Source of the DNA: Trichomonas vaginalis G3
Lineage: Eukaryota > Parabasalia > Trichomonadida > Trichomonadidae
Length of the DNA stretch: 64,000 nucleotides
Direction of reading: 5' to 3'
NCBI RefSeq assembly: GCF_026262505.1
Contig: NC_067207.1
Span: 25,512,082-25,576,081 of the forward strand
Part shown: positions 32,447 through 43,450 of the stretch, one piece after another
Position numbering within the stretch: the first letter of the stretch is position 1
How the letters are laid out: the number at the start of each line of letters is the position of its first letter
Program-made: the position numbers and the translations under genes
The notes under the pieces: model-generated
What the model saw: the letters and a program-made list of their open reading frames with translations, nothing else
Databases searched by the model: none
Told to the model about the DNA's origin: nothing

Positions 32447-32991
32447 GAGACAACATGACATTTTGACAACAACACAGGAGGAAGGCAGTTATGACTTATT
32501 TTTGAAGAACTGAAGGTGTCACCATGTCACCAGGTAATTTAACTCATGACATTTTGACAACACAGGAGGAAGGCAGTTATGAATTATTTTTGAAGAACTG
32601 AAGGTGTCACCAGGTCACCATGTGTCACCAGGTCATTTAACTTCTCTGAAAAAATGAGACAACATGACATTTTGACAACATCACAGGAGGAAGGCAGTTA
32701 TGAATATTTTTGAAGAACTGAAGGTGTCACCATGTCACCAGGTAATTTAACTCATGACATTTTGACAACACAGGAGGAAGGCAGTTATGAATTATTTTTG
32801 AAGAACTGAAGGTGTCACCAGGTCACCATGTGTCACCAGGTCATTTAACTTCTTTTAAAAAATGAGACAACATGACATTTTGACAACATCACAGGAGGAA
32901 GGCAGTTATGAATTTTTTTGAAGAACTGAAGGTGTCACCATGTCACCAGGTAATTTAACTCATGACATTTTGACAACACAGGAGGAAGGCA
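32447..32991 (+). repeat. Left repeat array of element A (about 209-bp units)
   Basis: GAGACAACATGACATTTTGA starts units at 32447, about 32656 and about 32864, giving a 209-bp period and about 2.6 copies. Each unit contains two half-repeats with GGAGGAAGGCAGTTATGA, GAAGAACTGAAGGTGTCACC and short CACCAGGTCACCATG steps. The same sequence occurs inverted on the far side of the helicase region (35396-35840). It is non-coding. Candidate roles are replication origin, promoter cluster or recombination site. Confidence 0.9.
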
Positions 32992-33012
32992 AAAATAAAT
33001 TCCAATCATACT

Positions 33013-35324
33013 TTATAAAGCATCATTTACAGGTATTTCATCGTCAGTAAATGAATCCTCATTATCGTTTGGTTCAACCTGTTTATATAATCCTTTCATT
33101 TCTTCTTTCAAAACATAACACCATGTTTGTTTACCATCTATTCTTACCTGTTTCCTATCACATTTATCCTTAATGCTCATTTGGAAATTCTTGTCTTTCA
33201 TGTCTGATGGTTTGCAGAATAGAGCATTTTTACACGTCATACCTGCACACAATTCATCATAATGTGTATTTATCCATACATCTAAAGGATTTGTTGATAA
33301 CTCGATTAAATCTTGTTTGGCTTCAGTCATCGGAATGATTCGTACATTAAATGATGAAAGGTCATATTGCATAAAATATGTTAAAAGGTTATCATAAAAT
33401 TCCTTTGTGCATGAATCCATTAAATTCTTGAAGTAATCAAATTGACCCTTGAATTTACCATTAACTCTTAAAACTACGTATCTTCTGTCTCCAACTTCAA
33501 TTTTGACAGGGTAAACGTTATTAGTTACGAAAATGAAGTTTGCAACATTCTGAGCAGTTCTTCTGGGTTGATTCTTTTCATTAATTCTAATCTCATTATC
33601 CGTTATAATTGATTTCAAAGCGTTGAAGTTTTGCGAGTCTGTCTTCACCTACATTCTTGAGTTCATTAAGTACAAGAAACATTTTATTTTCAACTACTGA
33701 GTTGAAATTACCCGTTAGCTCACTTATTTCAGTAATGTTTTTACATGAATAACCTGCGAGAAGTTCAGAAATAATGTCTGTAAATCTGTTTTTACCTGTT
33801 CCCTGAAGTCCTTTCAAAATAAATTGCTGTTTCATTCTTGATTCCAGGATGTTGAATCATTGATGCAATCCAGCCGAGAAGGTATTTATACACTTCATCG
33901 TTATTATCACAAATGGCTTCTTTAATGAAATTCATAAACATCTCAATTTTTGAGTAATCAGGCTTTTCAAGAATGTTGTATTTATAACCCTGAAACGTTG
34001 AGAAAACATCGGGGGAATCAGATTTAAAGCAAACACCCTTAACGGTTAATGAAGACAATTGATTTAGTAGTACATCCCATGCTGTTATGGTTTTACCTTC
34101 TTCTTTAAATAATTTAATCATTTTGAGTGACTCTTTCATGTTTGATTGAAGAACGAATGATATTTGATTCATTTTGTCGTGTATGTTGTAATCTTTCTGA
34201 ATGAAGTATTTATTTCCACAATCTACAAAACGGATTACACGTGATAAATCCTCAATTACTTCAGAACTGTTTTTATACTGATGATTTTCAGCCTTGCGTC
34301 TAATATCTGTTATCAAAAACGAGTCATCAAGTTTGATATCAAATGTTATTTTTGGCTTACGTAATAAAGGTAAAACATATTCATCATAATATTCCTTTTG
34401 ATAAAGTTTTAGAATCTTCACCAAAACAAATGGAGAAGTCATTAAATGTGCATATCTACTACGTGCTTTTTCAAAATTACTTTTTGCATTTTCTGTTAAG
34501 CTGCAGAAATTATAAACGTTATCGTATGCTTCATTAATTAAATGATTAGGTAACGAATTAATTGCTTGAAACAGTGTGAATAATGTAACTTCTTTTTCTA
34601 AATTCATGTTTCCACCATCATTATGTACTTCAAAATCACAGATGCCATCAACTATGCTCTGGGCAAGTTTATCGTCAATGTTTACATCTTTGTTTTCATT
34701 CATTATACTCTTTATTTCTTCGCTCTTCTGTTCAACTCTTACCTTAATATTCAAATCATTTAATATATCGTTTACTGTTCTGGTTAATGTTGAATCATAA
34801 CTTCCACGAATGAATGAGTATGTATTGATTGGTTCTGATGCATTCTTGCGAACTCTTGAATCAGCCATAACTACTAATGAACGCTTTGAATCATCAATAG
34901 AAGTCATTATGTCAATATCATAATCATTGCAGGAATAACATTTAATCATTCTGTTCGAAACTGCATAGAAGAAATTAGTGTTGCAATAAATGTGAAGACC
35001 TCCTGAAGCGGTTTTAACGATAACATCTTTATCCGAAAGTTTTGATAAAATGTCTTTTCTAACTGTTTCTTTAAGTTCATCATTGTATGATTTATTGATA
35101 TCAACATCTATAATCGTTAAATTTGAAATTTTATTTACTAATAAAGCTGTACCAGTTTTCATTCCTCTTCCTCCATCATGTTTGAGGTAGTTATGTAAAT
35201 CAATCTTGTTTTCACCAATTCTTTTGTTGAGGGTTTTAGTTTCTGTCACAACTAATTCCTCAGCTAATGAATCAATAACTTGTTCATCAGAAACGATATA
35301 GTTGTTGTTGTTTGTTGCTGTCAT
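33013..35324 (-). pseudogene. D5-like primase-helicase region of element A
   Basis: The N-terminal part resembles an archaeo-eukaryotic primase/prim-pol (NLTIIDVDINKSYND and IVKTASGGLHIYCNTN). The C-terminal part is a superfamily 3 helicase, with Walker A GLQGTGKNRFTD, Walker B-like MFLVLNELKN and motif C NVANFIFVTNN followed by DRRYVVLRVNG. Such proteins unwind and prime viral DNA replication, as poxvirus D5 does. The gene is bracketed on both sides by inverted copies of the element's own repeat. The region looks broken. Confidence 0.85.
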
Positions 35325-35395
35325 TTATATAGGAATAAAAAAATAAAAATAATTTTAAAACTAACTTTATTTTTGGGCTGCATCAAATTTTCGTA

Positions 35396-35840
35396 AATGT
35401 TGTCAAAATGTCATGTTGTCTCATTTTTTCAGAGAAGTTAAATGACCTGGTGACCTGGTGACATGGTGACACCTTCAGTTCTTCAAAAATAATTCATAAC
35501 TGCCTTCCTCCTGTGATGTTGTCAAAATGTCATGTTGTCTCATTTTTTAGAAGTTAAATGACCTGGTGACACATGGTGACCTGGTGACACCTTCAGTTCT
35601 TCAAAAATAATTAATTATTGAATAACCTGTGTTGTTGTCTAAATGTCATGAGTTAAATTACCTGGTGACATGGTGACACCTTCAGTTCTTCAAAAATAAT
35701 TCATAACTGCCTTCCTCCTGTGATGTTGTCAAAATGTCATGTTGTCTCATTTTTTCAGAGAAGTTAAATGACCTGGTGACACATGGTGACCTGGTGACAC
35801 CTTCAGTTCTTCAAAAATAATTAATTATTGAATAACCTGA
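35396..35840 (-). repeat. Right repeat array of element A, inverted relative to the left one
   Basis: This is the reverse complement of the units in the left array (GACCTGGTGACACCTTCAG, TGTCATGTTGTCTCATTTTT), with three partial units of unequal spacing. Together with 32447-32991 it forms large inverted repeats around the helicase. Confidence 0.9.
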
Positions 35841-35938
35841 AAACATTAACATAAACATTAACGTAAACATTTATTTCTGTAGTTCATCCATTACTTCATT
35901 ACCTAATTAATTACAGACATAAAATATATTTAGTTCAT

Positions 35939-37753
35939 TCATTGAACTCTATACCATGCGTAAACTGTCATGTAAGGTGGCATGTATTCTTTACTTTGTC
36001 CCGTTGTTTGTGTATATCCTGAAACGTGATGTGTATGGTTTCCTTCTCCCTGAGTGTCATCCCAGTAACAATTTATAGCAAACTTAACGTCGTCTTTAAC
36101 ATCATATCCTTTACCTTTTGTCATTCCTGACCAATCCCAATATCTATGCTTATGCCAACCTGCTTGAGATGTACTTAAATCTATGTAGTGACTGTGTGCA
36201 GGTAAATTTTCACCCGAAATCGTTTTACTTCCCCCTGTTTCCTTTGAAGAGTTTGCACAATACAAAAACCTGTCGACTATTTGTTCCCATGCACCAACAC
36301 CAAACATTACTTGAGGACCTCTTGCATCCATAGATGTATAAATAGAACCTACTGGGTTCATTAAATCAAACATATGAGATATTATAGGATTGTCTCTTTT
36401 GAACTTAAAATATAGTGTAACTATTTCAGGTTTCTTCTGGTTTGTGTCAGAATATTTTTTATAATATAATCTTATGTTTTCAGGGTAGGTAAAATCTTGA
36501 CTATAATATTTATTTCTGTCATCTGTATAATAATATACTATTCTCGTTTTTTCTATTGCATTATATCTTTTATATCTATAATAATCTAAATATAATGTTA
36601 ACTTTTGTTCATCTACATGTGGTGTTCTGACATCATCTCCATAGTCATAATAATATGGTGCTGGAGCTGGGTCAGGCAATGTCATATCTACCATTTCATA
36701 AACTCTTAAATATTTCTTTTGTTCGTCTCCATATAAGTTTAAGTAGCAGTTGTTGTCTAATGGAACTTTAACTTGTGTGTCATCATTCTTTTTATAACTT
36801 ACATACATTTCATTGTTATTTTTCGGAATGAGTTTCCACCGTATACCATTTTTTAAGGAGTGTACAAACTGCCATCTAAAATATTTATTTTCTTCATTGA
36901 CAGAAAAGTCGCCAACAATAGTTTCAATATTTTTCGTTGTTCCTATCAAACTTTGGTATATTTCGTTAACATATTCCTTATCTGCTTTCTTCTCTAACTT
37001 AGTCTTTAATTCATCATTAACATATTCCTTATCCGCTTTAAGGTCTAAACATCCTGAAACCCATCCTGTATCAGCTTTAGTTTTTAAAATCTTTGATGTC
37101 CATTCATGATACCATTCAACACTTTCTTTAATTTCATTATCTTTTTCGTTAACATATTCCTTATCCGCTTTCTTCTCTAACGCAGCAGCAACATATTCCT
37201 TATCCGCTTTAAGGTCTAAACATCCTGAAACCCATCCTGTATCAGCTTTAGTTTTTAAAATCTTTGATGTCCATTCATGATACCATTCAACACTTTCTTT
37301 AATTTCATTATCTTTTTCGTTAACATATTCCTTATCCGCTTTCTTCTCTAACGCAGCAGCAACATATTCCTTATCTGCTTTCTCCATTATGTCATTTAGG
37401 AAACCTTCTATGAATTCCTCATTTAAATTAAATCTTCCAATCTTCAAAACTTTAGGAAATGCATTTAATGCGTAATATCTTTGTTCTTCTGGTGGAATTG
37501 ATGTTATATCATCCGTTATTCCTTTAATTTTTGAATTCATAAATAAAATTTCTTTTATATTTGATATCACTGCACCACCCTTGCAAACGAATTCGAAATG
37601 GTCATTTTTCAATACTATCTCCAAATCTCCATATTTCAACCTTTGCGTTTGTTCTGCCGTCTTTGAATTATATGCATATATGGCGTATGTAATGGTCTGA
37701 GGGACCTGAGTGCTTTGTGCCTTAAGTTGTTGTGGTTGCTGTTGTTTAATCAT
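35939..37753 (-). CDS. Fibre-like protein with tail-collar-type C-terminus, element A
   Basis: 604 aa. The middle (about 130-285) is a rod of KADKEYV-type coiled-coil repeats, including a 57-residue unit present twice in tandem. The C-terminal 150 residues have the layout of phage short-tail-collar or baseplate-type domains (NPVGSIYTSMDARGP, GAWEQIVDRFLYC, ENLPAHSHYIDL, PPYMTVYAWYRV). In phages such domains form trimeric receptor-binding or assembly structures. Its presence suggests a virion with a host-binding fibre. It starts at an ATG in AATAAATG context and appears whole. Confidence 0.75.
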   Translation of the reverse strand: MIKQQQPQQLKAQSTQVPQTITYAIYAYNSKTAEQTQRLKYGDLEIVLKNDHFEFVCKGGAVISNIKEILFMNSKIKGITDDITSIPPEEQRYYALNAFPKVLKIGRFNLNEEFIEGFLNDIMEKADKEYVAAALEKKADKEYVNEKDNEIKESVEWYHEWTSKILKTKADTGWVSGCLDLKADKEYVAAALEKKADKEYVNEKDNEIKESVEWYHEWTSKILKTKADTGWVSGCLDLKADKEYVNDELKTKLEKKADKEYVNEIYQSLIGTTKNIETIVGDFSVNEENKYFRWQFVHSLKNGIRWKLIPKNNNEMYVSYKKNDDTQVKVPLDNNCYLNLYGDEQKKYLRVYEMVDMTLPDPAPAPYYYDYGDDVRTPHVDEQKLTLYLDYYRYKRYNAIEKTRIVYYYTDDRNKYYSQDFTYPENIRLYYKKYSDTNQKKPEIVTLYFKFKRDNPIISHMFDLMNPVGSIYTSMDARGPQVMFGVGAWEQIVDRFLYCANSSKETGGSKTISGENLPAHSHYIDLSTSQAGWHKHRYWDWSGMTKGKGYDVKDDVKFAINCYWDDTQGEGNHTHHVSGYTQTTGQSKEYMPPYMTVYAWYRVQ

Positions 37754-37777
37754 TTATTATGATTTAAAAATAAATAT

Positions 37778-38488
37778 TTAATCCGTTATCTCATCACCTA
37801 TTTTTTCTATTTGAAATTGCCATAATATTTCATTCATGAATTCTAAATCACAATCAAATAGGTCAGTTACTCTAAATTTAATATTTGATAAATCTTTTGA
37901 ATGAAGAATAAATGAATTCCCGGATAATTGAAACGGATATGATAAAGAAAATATGTTTAAGTTGATGGATAAAATGTTTTGTATTGATGGGTAAGAGTTA
38001 GGGTCTAATGTTTGATGTGAAAATCTCATTGGGGTATTAACTTTATCACATTTGATTAAAATGAAATTGGAACCAGTGTCAGAATACAAAACATCCCCAA
38101 CATCTTTTTCAAAATTTAATATCCCCAACAATGAACGAAAATGAGGAGTACAAAATTTAATTTTCAGTGGGAATTTAATAAGGTTATTTATTTCATCAAG
38201 TTCAAAAAGTTTATCAGGTTTTGATTTAAAATTTTCTTCATACCATACGATAAATGATTCATTTAAATAACTTAAAATCATGTTAATATCCCATTTCGCT
38301 ATCACATTATTTATATACATATCATACGTTTTTTCATGGTCATCTTTAATAAATGATATATAATCTGAAGGGTCTAAAAGAATGGGATTAAATTTACCAC
38401 TCACAGAAACGAGAGTAACATTATAAATTCCGCTAACTGTTAAATTTAATTCACAGTTATTATTCGAAATAATATTGATAATTGACAT
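37778..38488 (-). CDS. Unassigned protein of element A, possible minor capsid/penton candidate
   Basis: 236 aa, beta-rich, with no signal peptide or zinc motif. Its size and place between fibre and ATPase fit a single jelly-roll penton protein. I see no motif that proves this. Confidence 0.35.
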   Translation of the reverse strand: MSIINIISNNNCELNLTVSGIYNVTLVSVSGKFNPILLDPSDYISFIKDDHEKTYDMYINNVIAKWDINMILSYLNESFIVWYEENFKSKPDKLFELDEINNLIKFPLKIKFCTPHFRSLLGILNFEKDVGDVLYSDTGSNFILIKCDKVNTPMRFSHQTLDPNSYPSIQNILSINLNIFSLSYPFQLSGNSFILHSKDLSNIKFRVTDLFDCDLEFMNEILWQFQIEKIGDEITD

Positions 38489-38987
38489 TTTTATTACGAT
38501 TAAAAATATGGTAAAGCGTTATTTTCCAGTGATAAATAAAACTAGGATAAGATTACCTCAAGAATTCATAAATTCAACGAATAAGAAATTCATTCATGTT
38601 ATAAATTTTAGTGTTTTCAGAAAATATGAGTCAATGTCATATTCATCATCGGGTTATATTTCACTTCATTCAAATTTAGTTCAATCAAACCCATATAATG
38701 ACCATTTCATAAGATTTTCAGATGGTATTAAAAATGTAATTGATAGATTAAAATATGAACAGATTGACAATATCGAATTTTTGGAATTTTGGTTTAAATA
38801 TCCTGATGGAAAAAAGATTAAAGTTAAAGATAAAGCTGATACTATAACAAAAACAATTACAATGACCGATCCAGATAGTGGGGAACAAAAAGAAATAAAA
38901 CAAACGATAGAAACTGGTGAAAGGTCAATTATTATTGATTATGATTCAAAGGATTATTATTCAATAATGTTAATGCTTGAATATTAA
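38475..38987 (+). CDS. Unassigned protein of element A
   Basis: The likely start is the ATG at 38508 (MVKRYFPVINKTRIRLPQEF), which avoids overlap with the divergent gene. Strands dominate the sequence, and a loop region holds TDPDSGEQKEIKQTIETGE. It could be a small structural protein. No family was recognised. Confidence 0.4.
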   Translation: MIIDIFITIKNMVKRYFPVINKTRIRLPQEFINSTNKKFIHVINFSVFRKYESMSYSSSGYISLHSNLVQSNPYNDHFIRFSDGIKNVIDRLKYEQIDNIEFLEFWFKYPDGKKIKVKDKADTITKTITMTDPDSGEQKEIKQTIETGERSIIIDYDSKDYYSIMLMLEY

Positions 38988-39107
38988 ATGGCCTTAACAA
39001 AGAATTTTTCAAGTGATATTTTATATTCATCAACTATTTTATTATAAATATCATTATATGTTAAATGAAGTTCAGTTGTTGTTCCGTTCTTTGATATCTT
39101 AATTGTG

Positions 39108-39641
39108 CTAATATCCTTTATAGGATTTATTTTTGCAACTGTTCCAGCATGAAACCTCATCATCTATGAAAAATTGAATCTTAACGTCTGAATCTTGAAC
39201 ATCACAAAGAATGGCGATAATGTGAATTAATGATTCATAAGGTAAAATAATTAAACCGGATTGGTCAATTAAATTTATTATTGAATCATAATTATTAATT
39301 ATTATATCACGGTAAATTTTCATTAATTCAGAATTAATGTCTATTTTATATGGGTTATCAAGAGGTGAAGGGTATGTTGGATAAGTGGGAATTTCAACAG
39401 GTTCTTTACCGGGTTCAGATAAAATGATTGGGTCTCCATTCTCATGGTTTTCTTCATTCTCTTCATTCTTCGGTAAGTCACGAGTTAATAAATTTGGTTG
39501 AGTTGCTGACCTTGTTAATTCAGGACTAACATTAACTTTAACATTTTGAATAATTCGTGATTTATCATCATTTACGTTATAACCAACCGTAATCTCTGCT
39601 TTTGCGTTAGTGTTCTTTTGACTTGTGAAACGTCTTCTCAT
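39108..39641 (-). CDS. Unassigned acidic protein of element A
   Basis: 177 aa. An Arg-rich N-terminus (MRRRFTSQKNTN) is followed by an acidic proline-containing linker and a helical C-terminal segment. The ATG is in TATAAATG context. A virion or DNA-binding role is possible but not shown. Confidence 0.4.
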   Translation of the reverse strand: MRRRFTSQKNTNAKAEITVGYNVNDDKSRIIQNVKVNVSPELTRSATQPNLLTRDLPKNEENEENHENGDPIILSEPGKEPVEIPTYPTYPSPLDNPYKIDINSELMKIYRDIIINNYDSIINLIDQSGLIILPYESLIHIIAILCDVQDSDVKIQFFIDDEVSCWNSCKNKSYKGY

Positions 39642-39725
39642 TTATAATTGAATAAAAAAAAGAAAAATATATTTAAAGTTTTATTTAGTTGTTACGGTAA
39701 TATCCCAAGGTTCATCATTGTTTGC

Positions 39726-40550
39726 TTATACTTTCTTTGTAACTGCACCAATTATGTTATTGATATTGCTTTGAGTTTCTTCCAGTCTTATTTTATCATT
39801 TACAATATCTTTAATCATTTCATTACATGCATTCTTAAAACCATCTGATTTTTCTAATTTACGTTTATCACTTTCTTTAATTAAATCAAAGTTATAACCT
39901 TGTTGAGAATAAAGTGGTTTCTTTATCAATTCCTTGAACGCTTCTGAAAGTGAAGATGAAGAAATTCTTGCCACTTGAATTGGTTTAAATTCTGCTTTCA
40001 TTGCTTCTTTCTGTTCATTGAACACTGGATCGAATAAAGCAACTTTAAAGAATTTCTTAGCTGAAATTTCAGGTCTAATATTTGCATATTGACCATCAAA
40101 CTGATTAACATATCGTGGTAATCCATCCGGTCCCTCTTCAACAGCATTTAATTCTTCATTGAAATAAGAATATGGATTATAACGGTATGAATTAATTGGA
40201 CCATTTTCACCTTCTCCAATGTATTGTTTAACAGCTTTTCCATTTTCATCAAATTGCATAGGATAACATTCATTATATGCTTTACGTTTAGGATAATCAG
40301 ATACAGTTAATTTATACCCATTTATGACTTTAATATTACCTTGACCATCAGTAACGAAAACTTCATTTATACCATCAGGCTTTCCATTTGGACCCGTAAT
40401 GTCTGCTTCATGTGCTTCCCAATTTGGTCCATGACGTTTGGCATATGCTTGAGCTTCTGGTAATGTTAAAACGTTTCTCATTTGTTTAACATCTTTTTGA
40501 AGACCAGCAACAATATGAACTAATTCTTTCATTCCATCTGGAACTTTCAT
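39726..40550 (-). CDS. Conserved Maverick-type protein of unknown role, element A
   Basis: 274 aa, with Gly/Pro/Asn-rich beta segments ([20 protein letters not shown]) and a helical C-terminus ending IIGAVTKKV. It lies between the packaging ATPase and the structural genes, so it may be a virion component. The exact start is uncertain because another ATG lies further upstream. Confidence 0.4.
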   Translation of the reverse strand: MKVPDGMKELVHIVAGLQKDVKQMRNVLTLPEAQAYAKRHGPNWEAHEADITGPNGKPDGINEVFVTDGQGNIKVINGYKLTVSDYPKRKAYNECYPMQFDENGKAVKQYIGEGENGPINSYRYNPYSYFNEELNAVEEGPDGLPRYVNQFDGQYANIRPEISAKKFFKVALFDPVFNEQKEAMKAEFKPIQVARISSSSLSEAFKELIKKPLYSQQGYNFDLIKESDKRKLEKSDGFKNACNEMIKDIVNDKIRLEETQSNINNIIGAVTKKV

Positions 40551-40666
40551 AGTTCTATTATATATGCACCCTTTTGTTTGTCCCTTGTTTTAATGGAACC
40601 TGTAGAAGATTTGCTATTTCTGTCATGTTTAATTATAAATAAAAAATAAAAATTAATTATAAAAAG

Positions 40667-41481
40667 TTAATCAAATTTAACACTTCCTTTATTTAAATCA
40701 ACTATTATTTTTCCATGTTCACCTAATTGCTGATATTGTGTGTAAAGTTCATTAATGCTCATTGGTAAATTCACTTGATAAAGCATAACGTTCAACTGTT
40801 GACGACTAAACCCACTGAAAATGAAAAGTGTTGATAGATTTGATTTAATGTTTGTGCTTAATGCTTTGAAGTATTGAACAGCCATGAAGAATGAACACTG
40901 AATGTGTCGACATTGAGTTAATAATTGATTAAAATATGATTTCTCATTTGTTATTAGTTTTGATTTCACTGCATCATCTAGAAAAATGAGTGAATGCAAA
41001 AATTCTCTATCAAAATTTGAAATAGAAAGTGTTTCAAATAATTCATCCCGTTGTTTATCAATAATTTTATCCTCTAATCCTTGCTTCTTGATTGTATTAT
41101 ATAATTCTTTATACATTAAAAAGTTTTTTAAATAATCTTCTGCTTCTTCTTGTGATAAATAAATAATTGGAATTTTGATTAAATGCTTTAAAGATTCAAA
41201 TGTATCATCTGAAGGTGAACCTGAACGGTTGATATAAATTAACACATGTGAATGGGGGAAGTGTTAGCAATAATGATAATTTGTTTTAATATCGTTAATG
41301 TTTTACCTTTATTTTGTTTACCAATTGCTGCAGTGATTGAATTTAAGTAACATTCAGAATATGGAATTTTCATTAATTTTTCCTTAGATAGAGCATTTCT
41401 ATTATCACTCAATGCTTCATTAATCATATCATCTATGTATGTATTATATACTCCTGCTAATTCTTCAGAATTTAAATCCAT
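40667..41481 (-). pseudogene. Genome-packaging ATPase region (A32/FtsK-like), element A
   Basis: A P-loop GKQNKGKT with a preceding helix and a Walker B segment HSLIFLDDA are visible. A sensor-like region follows (CRHIQCSFFMAVQYFKALST). In Polintons and large DNA viruses this enzyme pumps DNA into the capsid. The order next to the capsid candidate is typical. The region looks broken. Confidence 0.75.
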
Positions 41482-41645
41482 TTAATCAAAAATAAATTTA
41501 TAATTTTAAACATTTCTATTCATCAATATTTCATCATATGAACTTCTATACTGTGGTGGTGTACCTGTTGGATGATATTTCAAACCTTCATCCGGTGTCC
41601 ATGTCCAATACGTAGTCCTAGTAAACCAAACCTGAGGAGGATTTG

Positions 41646-43145
41646 TCACTTTGAACAGTAAGTGTCATTTTCACCCTGAATGATTGGATAAGCTTTCACT
41701 TGTACTGTAACTTGTGAGTTGAAAGTTTCTAATCCATCAAAGAATATACCCGCTCCATCACGTTGAACTGGAATAGTGCATAAGAATGAAGTTTGGTCTT
41801 TCCATGTTCTAGCTAATGGCGTGCCATTATCATCATTCAGTGGTCTAGTTAATGAGTCCTCGTATTCTTCCGTGCATTCATTCACTCCATCTAAATCAGA
41901 AGCTTGAAGCATACGTGTAAAGAATATGTCGCCCACTGTGGTCATCGCTTGATCGGGGAAGTTTCTGGAATCTATAGTGACCTGAAGACCTCGAAGCATT
42001 GGATTTTCTAAAACCGTTCTTTGCATTGCATTCTTCGGAAATGTTAACACAACATCTGTAACATTATGAAGAGCGTATGAGAAATCTGAGCTAATACCTT
42101 CAGGAGTGATGCAACCTCCATTTAGTGAACGAACGTCAATATGTTGAGCTGGAATCATGAATGGATCTTCCTTACTGAATAAACGTGGTATTGCTTTAAC
42201 TGATTCTTCAATTAAACCGTATCCTGGTGTAATGCATTTATCCTCTAAAACTTCCATCTTTGTGCATGAAATAATAACGTCATCAACTGTTGCGTCAGCA
42301 GATGTAGCGGCTAAGCTTGTAATTAATTTGGCAGGAAGTCCGATTTGTTGGAATTTGCGATCATATTTATAAACATGATTCATAATCTTTTCATAATTTT
42401 CATCAGTTATCTTTTCATAAACGTAATTTTGTAAATCAGCAACTCTTAACGGGTCAACCTGACAAAATACTAAAGTATCCCTGAAAACATAATATTTAAG
42501 AATGATATCACCAAATGATTTAGGATAATCATCGAACGCCTGAAATGCTAACAAATCATTTACCGGAATAATCATATCAAAAGTGATATCAACTTCTTCA
42601 TTTGCTTTCTTGAAAACTTCTGAAGGGTCAATATATTTACCACATACTGAGTTATCATATTTTTGAACATTATTATATAATGAATGAACAAACTTTTTAA
42701 CTTTCCTTTCTGATTTTGGTTTATATGTTGCAAATGCGAAAGATTCACGGGCGCAATCCATCTGAAGATAACCAGCATCACCTCTTTCGGTTTCTACTTC
42801 TAATTGTTTAAAGCTTTGATTTGATGATTTGTAACCAACGAATAAACGCATGCATTTAAAAGCGGCATCACATGTGAAAGCTTTATTTGAAACTAGAGTT
42901 GCTTTAACTTTGCGTTTAATATATGTGTCACCTAATTGGTTCACATCATGAGCTGGATTTGTAATTCTTAAATGAGTTTGTTTATCATCAAAATATGGAG
43001 TATCAGAGTCATAGCATGAACTTTCAAGTTCTCTATAATATCTTCTACCATCATTCTTTGCAAATATTTCATTTATCTTTTCGAATGAATGAAATACATT
43101 TCCATTAATCGGTTTAGTGTTTGGCACCAAATAGTTAGTCGTCAT
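41646..43145 (-). CDS. Major capsid protein candidate of element A
   Basis: 499 aa, beta-rich throughout, with no enzyme motifs. It is transcribed just upstream of the packaging ATPase, the standard place for the double-jelly-roll capsid protein in Polintons. Typical stretches are GFVSNK-like strands, EEVDITFDMIIPVNDLLAFQ and PLARTWKDQTSFLCTIPVQ. The ATG is in AATAAATG context. The capsid role is inferred from size, composition and gene order. The frame appears whole. Confidence 0.6.
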   Translation of the reverse strand: MTTNYLVPNTKPINGNVFHSFEKINEIFAKNDGRRYYRELESSCYDSDTPYFDDKQTHLRITNPAHDVNQLGDTYIKRKVKATLVSNKAFTCDAAFKCMRLFVGYKSSNQSFKQLEVETERGDAGYLQMDCARESFAFATYKPKSERKVKKFVHSLYNNVQKYDNSVCGKYIDPSEVFKKANEEVDITFDMIIPVNDLLAFQAFDDYPKSFGDIILKYYVFRDTLVFCQVDPLRVADLQNYVYEKITDENYEKIMNHVYKYDRKFQQIGLPAKLITSLAATSADATVDDVIISCTKMEVLEDKCITPGYGLIEESVKAIPRLFSKEDPFMIPAQHIDVRSLNGGCITPEGISSDFSYALHNVTDVVLTFPKNAMQRTVLENPMLRGLQVTIDSRNFPDQAMTTVGDIFFTRMLQASDLDGVNECTEEYEDSLTRPLNDDNGTPLARTWKDQTSFLCTIPVQRDGAGIFFDGLETFNSQVTVQVKAYPIIQGENDTYCSK

Positions 43146-43214
43146 TTATTATTAAATAAAAAATCAAAATTAAAAGATGAAAATGAATTTTTAATTTTAA
43201 TGAAATAATCAACT

Positions 43215-43430
43215 ATGGCTGCAGGTATATTTAAGAAACTGTGGGATAAAGTAAAAAGAGGAGCGCATAAAGTTTGGGAAACAATGAAGAAAGGAGCAAA
43301 TTGGATATTTAAGAATAAAGAAGCAATTAGTGACATTGCTGAATCAATAACACCAAAAGCCGCCCCAATAAGAGAAATATTAAATAAAGGAGAAAAAGTT
43401 TATCAAAGACTACAACCGATACTAAGATAA
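43215..43430 (+). CDS. Small amphipathic basic protein of element A (copy 1)
   Basis: 71 aa. It starts MAAGIFKKLWDKVKRG, an amphipathic basic helix. The same beginning occurs in the next gene on the opposite strand. It may be a membrane-active or DNA-condensing virion protein similar in idea to adenovirus pVI, but this is inference. Confidence 0.5.
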   Translation: MAAGIFKKLWDKVKRGAHKVWETMKKGANWIFKNKEAISDIAESITPKAAPIREILNKGEKVYQRLQPILR

Positions 43431-43450
43431 AAATAATATTTATTTTTCCA

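Noticed and set aside
32447-32991. Small coding genes inside the repeat units (ATGs in GCAGTTATGA)
   Set aside because: Frames are very short and differ between units; the array is better read as non-coding repeat.
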